Source of the DNA: Monomorium pharaonis
Lineage: Eukaryota > Arthropoda > Insecta > Hymenoptera > Formicidae
DNA: 64,000 bases
Direction: 5' to 3'
NCBI RefSeq assembly: GCF_013373865.1
Contig: NC_050472.1
Span: 14,830,360 to 14,894,359, forward strand
The notes beneath the pieces were generated by a model that did not search any database, was not told the origin of the DNA, and was given only the letters and a program-made list of their open reading frames with translations. Position 1 is the stretch's first letter; each line of letters begins with the position of its first letter. The position numbers were made by a program, and so were the translations under genes. Positions 11,755 through 22,252 of the stretch are shown piece by piece.

Positions 11755-13905
11755 CACGAGAGCGATGCACTTGGACACAATTCAAATGGACACGGTACAT
11801 TTGGACACAAAAGAAATTTTATTAAAAATGTACACCGATTATATGAACATGTAAAATTTGGCCGGGTATTTGCACACGAAAAAATGCCCACCGTTTACTT
11901 GGACACGTAAAAGTTGCACACCATTCATTTACACACCGCTTATTCTCCCATAGTTTATTTGCTCAACGTTCATTTGGACACAAAAAGAAGCCCACCAATC
12001 ATTTGGACACGAAAAATGCGTACCGCTTATTTGCACACTACTTATTTGCACGAGAAGATGTACGCACCAATCATTTGCACATGGAAAGATGCGCACCGAT
12101 TATTTGCACACGGAAAAATGCGCACCGATCATTTGCAGACGGAAAGATGCGCAGCGATCATTTGCACACCGTTTGTTTGCCCACCATATTGTATTGGAGA
12201 TCTACAAACACATGTGAACTACGAGCATCTCGTTTTGCGTGGAAAGTCGTAAACCCATGTGGTGCAGAGAATGCTTCGCGCGCGCACGCACACATATACA
12301 CACACACACATGGGATGCAAAGGCCGAAGGCCCCCCTTCCCGCATCCATCCCGTCCAATTCGCTAATCCATGTACATTGCAAATAAAGTAAAGTTCACAT
12401 AAATGTGGTGAACAAACAAACGGTGTGCATCTTTCCGTATGCAAATGATTGGTGCGCATCTTTCGGTGTGCAAATGATTGGTGTACACTGTACATCCTTC
12501 CATGTCCCCAGCTAGCCAGGCCTGTTAAAATCACATATCGTGAAAGCTTTACAGCAAGGATTGTTTCAATTTTGACAACAATTTTATGACAAGTAATTGT
12601 CTGTTGTTTTGTTTTCTAAAAGTTTTGAGCAAATTTACGGCAAAAGTTTTCATCACACGATGCTGCAAATAACAGAGAAAGACTTGTACATAAATATTAC
12701 GTATAGAAATTACAAGATTTGTTCCGACACGATAAAATGTAAAATTTAAGCAAATAACAGAGCAAACCTTGCTACACGACATGACAATAAATTTATGGCA
12801 GAAACAGGAAATCTTGTTAAGCACAGAATAACGGCAAATTAGTAGCAAGAACAAAATAAAACTTGCCGAGCATACTTTCGCAACAAAATTGCGACAAGGT
12901 GTGTCCGTAAACAGCTTAGTTTTTGTTGGCAAGGCTTGTCGCAAATATTATGACGCACATTTTATGCAAATAACAAGGTTGCATTATCGGGTTTTAAACT
13001 TTATTTCTGACTTTACTATCTATCTCGAGATGGCGCATTTCTCGTGAAAAAGATTTATCTACTGGATTAATAAAAGGGGTTCATCGAGAACAGAGAACCA
13101 AGTATGATTACACCATTCACATTTGATATTGGACTAATCAGTCTAATATTTCAGTCTAATAATCATTTTTGTTGATCTAAATTTCAACAATATTTGTCCT
13201 GTTCTTGCCACAAATTTGCTATCATATTGTGCATAGCAAGGTTTGTCTCGTTTTTGCCACAAATTTGCTATCATGCTTTGTACAGCAAGGTTTGCCTTGT
13301 TCTTGCTGTAAATTTGTTGTTATGCTTTACTAGCAAATTTTACCCTGTTATTTGCCTTAAATATGCGTCATACTATTTACAACAAGCCTTGCCAGCAAAA
13401 GCTAAGCTTAATGCGGACACACCTTGTCGTAATTTTGTTGCAAAGGTTTGCTCGAGTTTGCGGCAAACTTCGCGCAAAGTTTGCGTCATTTTGCTAGCTG
13501 GGTCGGTGGGCAAATGAACGATGTGCAAGTGAATGGTGCGCAAGTGAGCGGTGCCCAGATAAGCGGTGCGCATCTTTTCGTGTCCAAATGATTGATGGGC
13601 TTCTTTTCATATCCGAACGAACGTTGAGCAAATAAACTGTGGTAAAATTAGCGGTGTGCAAATGAATGGTGTGAACTTTTACATGTCTAAGAGAACGGAC
13701 ATTTTTTTATGTGCAAATACCCGGTGGCCAAATTTTACGTGTGCATATAACTGGTCTACATTTTTAATAAAATTTCTTTTGTGTCCAAATGCAGTGTCCA
13801 AATGCACCGTACCTATTTGAACTGTGCGCAAGATATTGTGTCCAAAAGCACCGTGTCCAAATGCACTGTGTCCGTTTGAACCGTGTGCAAGTGAGTGCCA
13901 CCCGC
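11755..13905. mobile_element. Foldback element with arms of TTTGGACAC-type word arrays
   Basis: Left arm (about 11755-12185) is an array of short, non-identical units around TTTGGACACG or TTTGCACACCG, spaced 15-30 bases. The right arm (about 13505-13905) is the complement (CGTGTCCAAATG units) in mirrored order; the shared landmark TTTATTAAAAATGTA (11818-11832) has its complement at about 13758-13772. The middle has the GTGGAAAGTCGTAAACCCAT core with a CA/CG tract (about 12240-12320) and a nested palindrome (12507-13502). Exact ends and target duplication were not resolved. Confidence 0.7.
12507..13502. mobile_element. CCCAG-terminated palindromic element with internal ~50-bp tandem units
   Basis: Perfect 10-bp ends CCCAGCTAGC (12507-12516) and GCTAGCTGGG (13493-13502). 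Both arms are built from units around GCAAGGTTTGYCTTGTTCTTGCCACAAATTTGCT; in the right arm about four ~50-bp units are head to tail (about 13190-13390). A truncated second copy lies at 26035-26710. No coding capacity is credible; the reading frames are repeat artefacts. Confidence 0.75.
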
Positions 13906-14102
13906 TCACACTCAGAATTTTTTAATCACTGCCATTCTCATATAAAGCTTTTCAATCTGTGTGAAGTTAGCATCGCATCTTCAAAAATTGGAAGTTTTTA
14001 AGAATACTATTTGCACCCCGAAGAGTACTAGAGTTCCTGACAGGTATTAGCAAGAGTACCGCCGAAATACTTAGAGAAATGGCAATCTGAAAATATGAGA
14101 TG

Positions 14103-14709
14103 TGTTGTGAGCGTTTGCTCGAAACGGGATTTCTTCCCGGAATGGTTTTGGGATTCGTCCTGCCTAAGGGGTTAGAACCCGAAGAGTGAAGGTTCGCCTT
14201 GTTGTTTGAATGAAAAGTTCTTTCTTGGTTCTTCTTACTTGGTCACTTCTTACTTGATTAATTCGTAGTCTTTATTCCTTCGCTCGGTGCTTACAGTCAG
14301 CTGTTGCGCATAGCGGTATCAAATGTCACTCGCGATAAGACTCGTAGTACGCGACGTAGCTCGGACGTTGTTAAGTTACTTTTCGCCCTGCGCGTGCTGA
14401 CTTATATAGACGGATGATTTGCTAGCTTAGCGCGATTTTGGGAGGCCAGTGACTGGGTGCGTTGGGTAACTTCCGCGAGGCTGGGCGTTTCGATATTGGT
14501 ACGCGGTAGCCTCGCGGTTTACTTGTGCTGCGTAAAGTTTTTATTTAGATCGATGCGGAACTGCATTCGGACTGTTACGCATCGAATTTTGCGAGATCAC
14601 GGAAGTTAGCAGGAACTTCCGTGAGCACGGCGGATTCCAAAGACGTTGCGAACGACCTTTTTCGCAACGTCTTTTGTCACTGAACTACGTTGTAGTTCGG
14701 ACTACAACA
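14103..14709. mobile_element. Candidate solo LTR
   Basis: A 607-bp GC-richer block starting TGTTGTGAG and ending CTACAACA (TGTTG...CAACA inverted termini), with TTATATAG at about 14401 as a possible TATA box on the + strand. Sequences on either side (AAGAGTACTAGAGTTCC and AAGAGTACTAAAGTTTC) resemble each other. No convincing 5-bp target duplication was found, so identity as an LTR is tentative. Confidence 0.45.
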
Positions 14710-14844
14710 GGTGCTAACTTTCCGTGGCACCGCGACATGAAAAAGATATTATTGTAATGATTCTATTTGAAAGTATTTGAAGAGTACTAAAGTTTCTGGT
14801 ACATTTTAATAATAGTGTCAACTGTTAAATAATTAAAAAAATTT

Positions 14845-15480
14845 TTGAATGTCATAGCTGGCATCTCATTTTCTGATAAATGTAGCCGTAACTCCTTAAG
14901 TTTCACAGCTATGTGCTGTCACACTTTTCACATCCCGACGCACGAAAACACGACGCGGAATAAAAATAATACGAAAGGGGAGAGAGGATGGACGTTCTCT
15001 CGAACACCCCTCCTTCTCGAAATATTGCTGGATGATTTGCGGGAATTAACACCAAAGTTGGGCGCCACTAAACATTGCGAAGTATTCGGCAAATATTTGG
15101 CAAACACGAGAATTCCGCTTCTTACTTGAGTTGTTCTTTTAGCCAGACTCTCCAAGATTTTCGGTAGAGGGGCGGGGCGGGAGGTCACGACCAAACGTCG
15201 TTTTACGCGAATTTACGGAGAAAGAGGAAAGTAGCGATTTACACTCGAATTTTATAATAAAAAGATGATAACATTAATTAAAGAAAGTGAAATTAACATA
15301 AAATAAGAAAAATGAAAGAAATAGTGGGACATAAAATAACTGCGGAACAAAAATCGTGCAAAGTCGTTACATGAGGCTGTAGTCAGCCGATGCGTTACTA
15401 GCAAGTCAACACGGTCAAGGACGCGACGCTGTCGGACTTATCGCGCCTCCAATTAATCCACGAAAGTGTTGTATAATTTG
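14845..15480 (-). mobile_element. Minus-strand LTR end with tRNA primer-binding-site-like motif
   Basis: On the minus strand a GC-richer, LTR-like block (about 15480-15070) ends just before TGGCGCCCAAC (complement of 15058-15068), a classic tRNA primer-binding-site sequence for LTR retrotransposons. Leader-like sequence follows to about 14845. No gag or pol follows it, so it is a truncated copy. Confidence 0.4.
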
Positions 15481-15889
15481 CCAGAACGAAACGGAAGTAC
15501 TCTGCCAGACGACGCCGAATGGAAATTGCTTGCTATCTCTACGTCTATAGGGTTCCACGAAATACACAGAATAATATTGGTATTGTCTTGTTTTGTTTTT
15601 AAATTCCTCCAAATTCAAGACAAGAACAAGACCAAAAGCAAGAGTGTATTTCACTTACAACAGGACGACGCGTGATCCTCACTCTTTGGTGTTTAAACAA
15701 AAAAAAACGAAGGATATTTTCCTCGCGTCTACACTAAAAGTTACAAAAAAATATTTCTACCAAAGAGAAAGAAAAAAAAACGAAATTTTTACTTGATCCC
15801 AGATTTAAGAGGAACGGCACTACAAAAAAAACTGTCTAAAGAAAAAGAAAAAATAAGAACATCAAAAACTTCGTTCTCCTGCTGTCGGA

Positions 15890-16589
15890 TGGGCGCGGTT
15901 ACGATCTTGATCTCCGTCGCTCCTTATCGAAGTCGGGAGCCCGGGGGGCCTTCTCGCAGGCACGGCGATTCCAACCAATCATGGACCTTTTCGAGGTTGT
16001 ACAAGCCCTCCTTTAGCCATCCCGTTCGGCACAACGGGCAGGTGCACACCATTACGTCCGGACGGCCGCACCGAAAACAATGATTTTTTCTTCGTGACTG
16101 GGGGCAATTGCCGGGCACTGCCACAGTTCCAGCATAACTCTCTGCTGGTCACGGAGAGGTCAGCAGGGCGAACAGCGGCTCCAGTTTCCGGATCTCTTCG
16201 CCTCCCTTCCAAGGCAAAGTTCACCGCTACGGCCTCTCCCTCAACGAGTCGATTTTCGGAGCCTCCAGGATGTCGTCAGTCTCTGCTTCGCTCTTTTCTG
16301 GAGGTGTAAGCTCCGGGGTGCAGTGGCGCAATGCTAAGATCTCAAATTGGTTTCCGACGGTTGGCTCCACGGCACCTCTAGTCGTGGTGATACTCTCCCT
16401 TTGTAGCATCCTTTCTAGCTCCTCCTCCAGCTTTGACCAAAAGTTGGGATAGGCTTCGGAGATCTGGCGGAACATTTTATCCCACTTCCTAAAAACTCGC
16501 GACATTTTTGCCTTACTTGTCGCTGGGACGAAAAAAAGAACAGATCCTCTCCAAGAGGTGGGAGTAAAAATGATTAGTGGCTCTCCCAA
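15890..16589 (-). pseudogene. Decayed Gag-like protein with zinc knuckles
   Basis: Minus-strand pieces in shifted frames: 16589-16227 (FRKWDKMFRQISEAYPNFW, acidic middle, PPEKSEAETDD), 16224-15979 (LSVTSRELCWNCGSAR) and 16124-15924 (KNHCFRCGRPDVMVCTCPLC). Together they give CWNCGSxxH and CFRCGRPxxxxxTCPLC zinc-knuckle-like motifs, as in the Gag nucleocapsid region of insect LTR retrotransposons. At least two frameshifts separate the pieces. No protease or polymerase follows. The element family is not determined. Confidence 0.55.
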
Positions 16590-16599
16590 GCATCAAAAA

Positions 16600-17376
16600 G
16601 AAGTTGGACAGATAACACAAAAAGTTAGTGCTATTCCGGCCACCAGTCATCTTTAGGGAAAGACAGAAATATTATATGGCTTCAGATCTTTGATATGGAT
16701 TTTGCTTACCGAGTTTTCCATTATCTCTACTTATATATGGGCGACAAAATCCTAGCGTTCACAAACGGTCCATGATACTTATTCACTAATTTTGCAGCCA
16801 CATACTGCGTCGCCAACGACAACACGTGCTATCGTTTCAGCATACTATCTCCGTCCGCGAATTGTCAATCTCGCCGGCGCAGGTTATAATACTTGGCTTG
16901 TTTTGTTTGGGCAGCCTTGAGATTTTCAATAACTCACTCGCGTTTTAAGAAAATTTGTTCTATTTGCAGCCTCGACTTCCGGGTCTGGTTTGTCCTACGC
17001 GCGCGTCAACTCTATTGGTTGCAGTTTTTGGCCAAAATTAAAAAAGGCGGGGAATGTCTTTAGCCCTCTGTCTACACACTATATTTTTCTACACACATAA
17101 GTTACGCTAACCCTCAAATTTCGTTCACTTATATCTCCAAATGTATCTAATCAATTTTAACTTCTTTTTTTTTAATCAATAGAAAAAACTCAAAATTATG
17201 ATGGTTTTAGTTAAAAAGTCGAAGATATTATAAAAGAAAAGAGATTTTTCAAAAGAATGAAAAAGGAACGAAAAATTTATATAAAAATTTGCCTTTTTTT
17301 TAAACGCCTACATTTATTAGGAACCAAAGACAAAGTAATTAAAATGGCGATAATGAAAAGGTGAAGAGTTGTACTT
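16600..17376. other. No recognised gene
   Basis: A moderately GC-rich part (16600-17060) may be leader or LTR sequence of the neighbouring Gag-bearing element. The rest is AT-rich. No coding signal is seen. Confidence 0.4.
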
Positions 17377-17379
17377 TAA

Positions 17380-18022
17380 GGGGTAACACCACTGTAAAAA
17401 TCTAAAATAAAGCGTTTTTTTGCATTTTTTTTTTTTAATGGGAGGAAAAGTAAGAGGATAATAATATTCAAGGATGTTATTAATCATGTCTTTAAGTATT
17501 AAAAAAAAAATAGTTATTCAAAAATAGTACAAAATGGCGACGCTGGAGTCATTCTCGTGAGGCATGTTGAATTTGCGACACGCAGTGTAACTGATGCAAA
17601 TTTGAATTTGGAAAAAAACAAAAAATTTTCTTTTAATGTACATGAATATAGCTAGAGAAATACGTAGGGGATTTTGAAAATATTAATTTTTGTGTGATTG
17701 GCGAGCATTTAAAGTAACAAGTTTAATTTTGACAAAAAAAAAAGAACAATTATTTGTCAATAAATAATGTTAAAATCAACTTATCGAAAATTCCGTACGT
17801 ACTTCTCTTCGGAATGTTATATTAAAGATATAGTCAAAATTTGGAGTGAATAGAATAAAAATCGTTGGAATTATACTGCGTGCCGTTTTAAAAAATCGTG
17901 TTTCGAAAAAAACGCCTTTAAAGTTTTAAGATGTGTTATGAACGTGAAAAAATGAAAAATTTGGCATAAAACTTTTTTCCCCTTATTCTAAAAGGTTCAA
18001 AACATCTTTTACGTCTTACCCC
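17380..18022. mobile_element. TTAA-flanked MITE
   Basis: Ends GGGGTAACACC (17380) and the related inverted sequence ACGTCTTACCCC (to 18022), bordered by TTAA at 17376-17379 and 18023-18026. It is 643 bp long with no reading frame. The termini resemble those of the TTAA element at 7925-9142, so it is probably a non-autonomous relative. Confidence 0.7.
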
Positions 18023-18239
18023 TTAAGAATCTATGGTTAGTTTTTCGATTCTGTTTAAAAATATATTTATTTTGTGGTGTGAATTTGAGGAAAAATGAAT
18101 GTAGTTCAAACACGTGTAATAGTAAAGAAAAATAGTAATATTTATTAGAAAAACATAATTATTATTAAATTGTTTAATACAAAAAATATTTATTTTAAAA
18201 AAAACTTATTAGAAAATAATTGTTTAATCCATTAAAGCC

Positions 18240-18650
18240 TATGCCTAACACAATAGTGATAACACAAAACTAACTACGAGAGTATATAACTACGAGCATA
18301 AGTGAAAAAAGTTACTCGAGTTTTTTTGCAAAATTTAATTGTTTAAACAAATTGTTAAAAAGTTACATTTGAAAAATTGAAATATGGAAACTTTTAACCA
18401 TTTGTTTATAACAATTTTACGCGTAAACATAGCATCGAATAAAAAAAGTACAAATACAAAAGTTTTTTTAATTTTTAACGTAGAATAGAATAGCACTGTC
18501 AATTTTTCAAATATAACATTTTTTAACAATTTGTTTAAACAATTCAATTTTGCAAATAGAAAAACACGGATAAACTTTTTTTCACCTATTCTATGAATCC
18601 CGTAGTTAGTTTTCATATTTTAGCATTATTTAGAGCATGGTCAGAAGCTG
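18240..18650. mobile_element. Foldback element with TTGTTTAAACAAATTG arms
   Basis: Arms at about 18325-18382 and 18499-18557 are complementary and contain TTGTTTAAACAA. Outer flanks (AAACTAACTACG / CGTAGTTAGTTTT) are also complementary. The same palindromic word recurs at 58450-58520. Confidence 0.55.
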
Positions 18651-18659
18651 ACTATGCTA

Positions 18660-19015
18660 ATTGATTATAACAATTTCACGCGTAAACAAAGTCTCAGATC
18701 TGTTACGTTCAGTCTTGTAGGATTTAATTTTTTTAAATTAGATTTAAAGCTTTCACGGCCATTGACGTTGCTTCCAATAGAAAGGGCTTCCAGATACATG
18801 CCGCGTCCTGGTACAGCGTTGCACCGACGTTTCGCAAACATTGCAGTTTGCATCATCAGGGAGCTTCGATACTGAGCTCTCTTGGATTATAACCGTCCTT
18901 ATATAACCCTTGTCCTGGTGATAAGGATGGAGGTGAGGGGAGGGAGCAGAGTTGTTCGTCTAATAGTAGCACAGTTCATTGGCATACTATTGGTCAACTG
19001 TTGGTCAATCTTAAT
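18660..19015 (-). mobile_element. Penelope-like 3' terminal region (rest of the fragment lies at 23163-23660)
   Basis: Minus-strand terminal part of a Penelope-like element, containing the hammerhead-like motif at 18826-18859. It is separated from its GIY-YIG coding remnant by the inserted non-LTR element. The 14-bp duplicated target (19016-19029 and 23149-23162) marks the insertion point. Confidence 0.65.
18790..18880 (-). ncRNA. Hammerhead-ribozyme-like motif of a Penelope-like element
   Basis: Minus strand reads CTGATGA (complement of 18853-18859), a 6-bp stem GCAAAC/GTTTGC with loop TGCAAT, then GAAA (complement of 18830-18833) and CGTC, which can pair with GGACG (complement of about 18803-18808) as stem III. 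Both core boxes and stem II are intact. The position expected to be U before the cleavage site appears to be C, so activity is doubtful. Confidence 0.6.
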
Positions 19016-19026
19016 ACAATATTAGC

Positions 19027-19065
<39 letters not shown>

Positions 19066-19144
19066 TTGTCGGGGGTGGTCCTCAAACGAGGCCCACTTTT
19101 GGCACTCAGACCGGTTCCATTGTGCCTCCCCATTATCAGCTGCC

Positions 19145-19462
19145 CTAGCAAGGCCCCGCTTTTTTCCAGAAGCGTAGCAGACCCACTACAGGCAGCTGTC
19201 TCACCTGATCTGGTTCCAGAATGCCTGAGCCCAGCAAGCGTGTTTCTGGTCCGACCAATGCTGGACAGTATCCAAGAATGTGGAGGCTAGTCTCCTCTTT
19301 GCCACACAACCTGCAGTCGGGCTTATCGCTATGACCCAATTTATGCAGGTGGTAGTTAAGGTCGCCATGGCCCTTGAGTAGTTGCGTCGCAAGCCTGGCG
19401 TCCCTCCTGCCTAGAGATCTTATGCTCCTGGCCAGGTTCCTGCTAGGGCACTCCCCCAGCAA
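19145..19462 (-). pseudogene. Non-LTR ORF2 C-terminus with CCHC-type knuckle
   Basis: Reads RDARLATQLLKGHGDLNYHL, then CRLCGKEETSLHILGYCPAL, the CxxC...H...C motif found at the end of ORF2 in this class of non-LTR elements. It follows the RNase H segment in the same orientation, as expected. The segment upstream to 19585 is damaged by frameshifts. Confidence 0.8.
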
Positions 19463-19584
19463 GTTCCTAGCCTATCTGCATTTGACCTCAGTTTCTTTCC
19501 TCCAGTATTCAAGATGCTGGTCCCGGAGCCAGCTCCTGATTCTCCCCCTGCCCAGAAAAAGGAGATTTCAACAGCCGGCTCAGG

Positions 19585-19945
19585 TCACAACAGTCTTGTT
19601 TCGGCCGCCTCCTTAGCAAGCAAGTCCGCCATTTCGTTGCCCTTGATCCCCGAGTGCCCGGGGACCCATACTAGGCCGACATCATTATTCCTTGCTAGCT
19701 CATTTAGTACGCACTTGCAATCCCAGACTAGCCTGACTGTCCGAGCAAATCCTGATGCGCCTTCCCATCTTATCACTCTAATAGGTTCTGAGCACATCTC
19801 ATGATGGCCAACACCTTCGCCTGGAAAACCGTAGCGTGTTCGCCAAGCGGAACGACGACTCCTGCCCGGTCGCGCTGGCAGTAAAAACTAGCTCCAGAGC
19901 CCGTGCTCGTTTTGGAGCCGTCGGGTATCCTCTCCACCGACTGTA
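19585..19945 (-). pseudogene. Non-LTR ORF2 RNase H domain remnant
   Basis: Minus strand from about 19945: an N-terminal piece reading IPDGSKTSTGSGASFY and HATVFQAKVLAI, then VRLVWDCKCVLNEL and VWVPGHSGIKGNEMADLLAK. These are the RNase H landmarks (DGS, E of the QAE motif here changed to K, D, and the GNEMAD aspartate). A frameshift or stop separates the two halves near 19800. The QAK substitution removes an active-site acid. Confidence 0.8.
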
Positions 19946-20893
19946 GAATCTTCTCCAGCTTTTTTTTTTGGACTCCGCTACAGAATCCCTATAGGCCTTC
20001 TGAGCCCTCCGATGAAAGTCCCAATCAGCCTGGCGGCCCGTGTTCCTGGCCCTATTCCAGGCACGACGTGCCGCACCTCTGAGCTCCTGCAGCTTGAGGT
20101 TCCACCAGGAGACTTTCTTGGTATTTTTCACCGTTTTTTTTGGACAGTTGTTCTCAAAGCTGCCAATGAGAACCCTTTGCAGGTGCTCGACGCATAGCTC
20201 GATCTCTTGTGGAGTCCCGTGCCTTTTAGGAAACACCTCAAGACCGGCGGCCAGGTCCTCACGAAATGAGTCTCAGTCTGTCTTCCTTGGGTCCCTCACA
20301 GTCATCATCTTCCCTCGCGCCTTTGCAAGCCTAAAGGTGATTTGTCTGTGATCCGACAACGAGGGTTCATCAGAGACCCTCCAGTCAGTCACCTCTTGCG
20401 CTAACTGCCTCGAACAGACGGTTAGGTTTAGAATCTCCCTTCTCACCGCAGTGACAAAGGTAGGTTCCCCACCTCTGTTGAGAATCTCTAGGTCGATGGA
20501 CACTAGAAACTCCAACAGCTTCTCACCTCTCCCATTGGTATCCGTGCTCCCCCACACCATGCGCATTTGCATTGCATCCCAGGATGAGGGGAAGCCGCTC
20601 CTTTGGCAGAACTCCACCAGACGAACTACCCGGTCCGACGGCAGTGGATTGTCTTCTCCGTGCGGGAGATAGCCCGACGCCACTACCACTCTTTTCCTGG
20701 CTCCGTTCCCGCTGATGATCTCGATTTCAACTGCCACCAAGTCCCTGTAACAGAAATTCGGCAACAGCTGAGTTTCCAACTCTTTAACGGCCACGCAGGC
20801 CCTGGGTCGATCTTCATGCGAAGGCCTGAACAGCTTTTCACACCCCACCAGACCCCTAATATAGCTTCCTAGCTTGGCACCTGACAAGAACAA
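19930..20893 (-). pseudogene. Non-LTR ORF2 endonuclease and linker
   Basis: 20893-20273 is an exonuclease-endonuclease-phosphatase type endonuclease: KRVVVASGYLPHGEDN, VWGSTDTNGRGEKLLEFL, LEILNRGGEPTFVT and DEPSLSDHRQITF (SDHR is the catalytic D-H pair). 20236-19930 continues with the Arg/Trp-rich linker that normally precedes RT (WWNLKLQELRGAARRAWNRA). The next recognisable sequence is RNase H, so the whole RT domain between them is gone. Confidence 0.85.
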
Positions 20894-21022
20894 CCGAGGC
20901 TCCTTTACTATAATGCAAATTGATTTGGATGAAGCCCACCCCGGTCAAGCCCATTATAAAGACGAGGCCTTTGGGTCGAGCTCTTCCCTACCCATCTCTG
21001 CCTCCTCCTGGGATGTCCCCGG

Positions 21023-22212
21023 TCACCTTGAATGTGATCCGGTCCATCCCAAGATGAGGCTTGAAGCCCAGCGCCTTGAGTCTATTGACACTGGACTAGG
21101 GAATGCCAAGAATGAGGTTTCCACCTTCACAGATAGTCCCCACATTTTCAGCATAGATGCGCCAGCCCGAGGTGATGATACCCGAATTTTTGCCGCTCCA
21201 ACAGCCCTACAACCGCAGCCGCACCCACAGGAGGTCTCGGGACCCACACCGCAGCCCTGTAGCACCTCCAGTCCCATCACCCTAAGCCTGGCGTTCTCCC
21301 ACGGTACGATGCCGCCGATCCGGCTTTTCAGCCATTTCAGCGACTCCGCATCCGCGCACCTCACAACCGCAGCCCCCGCCCTCAGAGTGGTGCTGTCAAA
21401 TCTGGGCAGGGTACCCTCTCGGATCCCGTGAATCTCTTTAAAGACCGCATCCCTCAGCCATGACAACTTCTCAGCAGTCATCACAACATCAGGGTACCCT
21501 TATCAGGAGGTCCGCGGCGTCAACGTCAGCATGGGTCTCTTGGACCCTCTGCTTTTTTGTCGCCTCTTCCGTCAATTGTGGGGTCCCATTGGGGTCCTTC
21601 CGGCGTTTATTGCCGGAGTTCCCCTGAGCCCCCACACCCGGCGTCCGAGGGATAGTTGAGGACGAAGAAGAGGTCCCCGGTCGGCGGAGGCCCATCCCAA
21701 GCCTGAGCCTGGGTCTGAGCTTCCCCCTTCCGCTTCCGAGCCCTCCTCCTCTTTGCGACTCCGGAGAGTTTCTTCTTGCGAAGATCCTCTTCCTTCGCCG
21801 GTTTGTCCGTTGCAGCTTCGGTGCTTCCCGTATCCTCAGGTGCCCGCTCGGCACTTGAAACCGCTTCTCTCCCCGCGGTCTCGGTGCTTTCCATGCCCCC
21901 AGAGGCCTGTTCATCTCCCGATTCCGCTTCTTCCACCCTTCCGGAGTCCTCGGGCGAAGCTTCCATCGGGGTGTTTTCTGTGAGTTTTAAAGTTTTAAAT
22001 TTTTCCATCTCCATTTTGTTCCCACGAGCAGCTAGGGAAATATACGGTCCACCCACGCAGAGCCCCACATGCGTGGGTAAGGCTAAATACTTTAGGGTTT
22101 TGCCTGGTTCCCCAGAAGCATCGTTCGAGACACTGCTCCCCCAGTGCCACGCGGCCCTCGCTACGATAGCTTCCAGCTTGGCTTGGGTTGAGTTGGTATT
22201 GGCTTTCCCCAC
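21023..22212 (-). pseudogene. Non-LTR ORF1 (Gag-like, DUF4780-type) remnant
   Basis: N-terminal part (22212-21607) is acidic and then strongly basic (KKKLSGVAKRRRARKRKGE). The second part (21484-21023) reads EKLSWLRDAVFKEIHGIREG, DSTTLRAGAAVVRCAD and WLKSRIGGIVPWENARLRV, which I associate with the DUF4780 domain of insect non-LTR ORF1 proteins. The frame shifts near 21490 and again after the ARLRVMGLEVLQ segment. DUF identity is from memory. Confidence 0.6.
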
Positions 22213-22252
22213 TCCTGGGCAGGGTTTTACGCCCGTCGAAGCAAGTTATAAC

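Noticed and set aside
11914..12534. Open frames with repeated HLHT/ICTP-like residues, and the possibility of a CRISPR-like array
   Set aside because: They are translations of the TTTGGACAC/TTTGCACAC word array. Repeats are degenerate, have no constant spacer length and are mirrored in a foldback, which is not a CRISPR array.
14098..14714. 5-bp target duplication around the candidate solo LTR
   Set aside because: The flanks read AGATG and GTGCT, which do not match, so the LTR call stays tentative.
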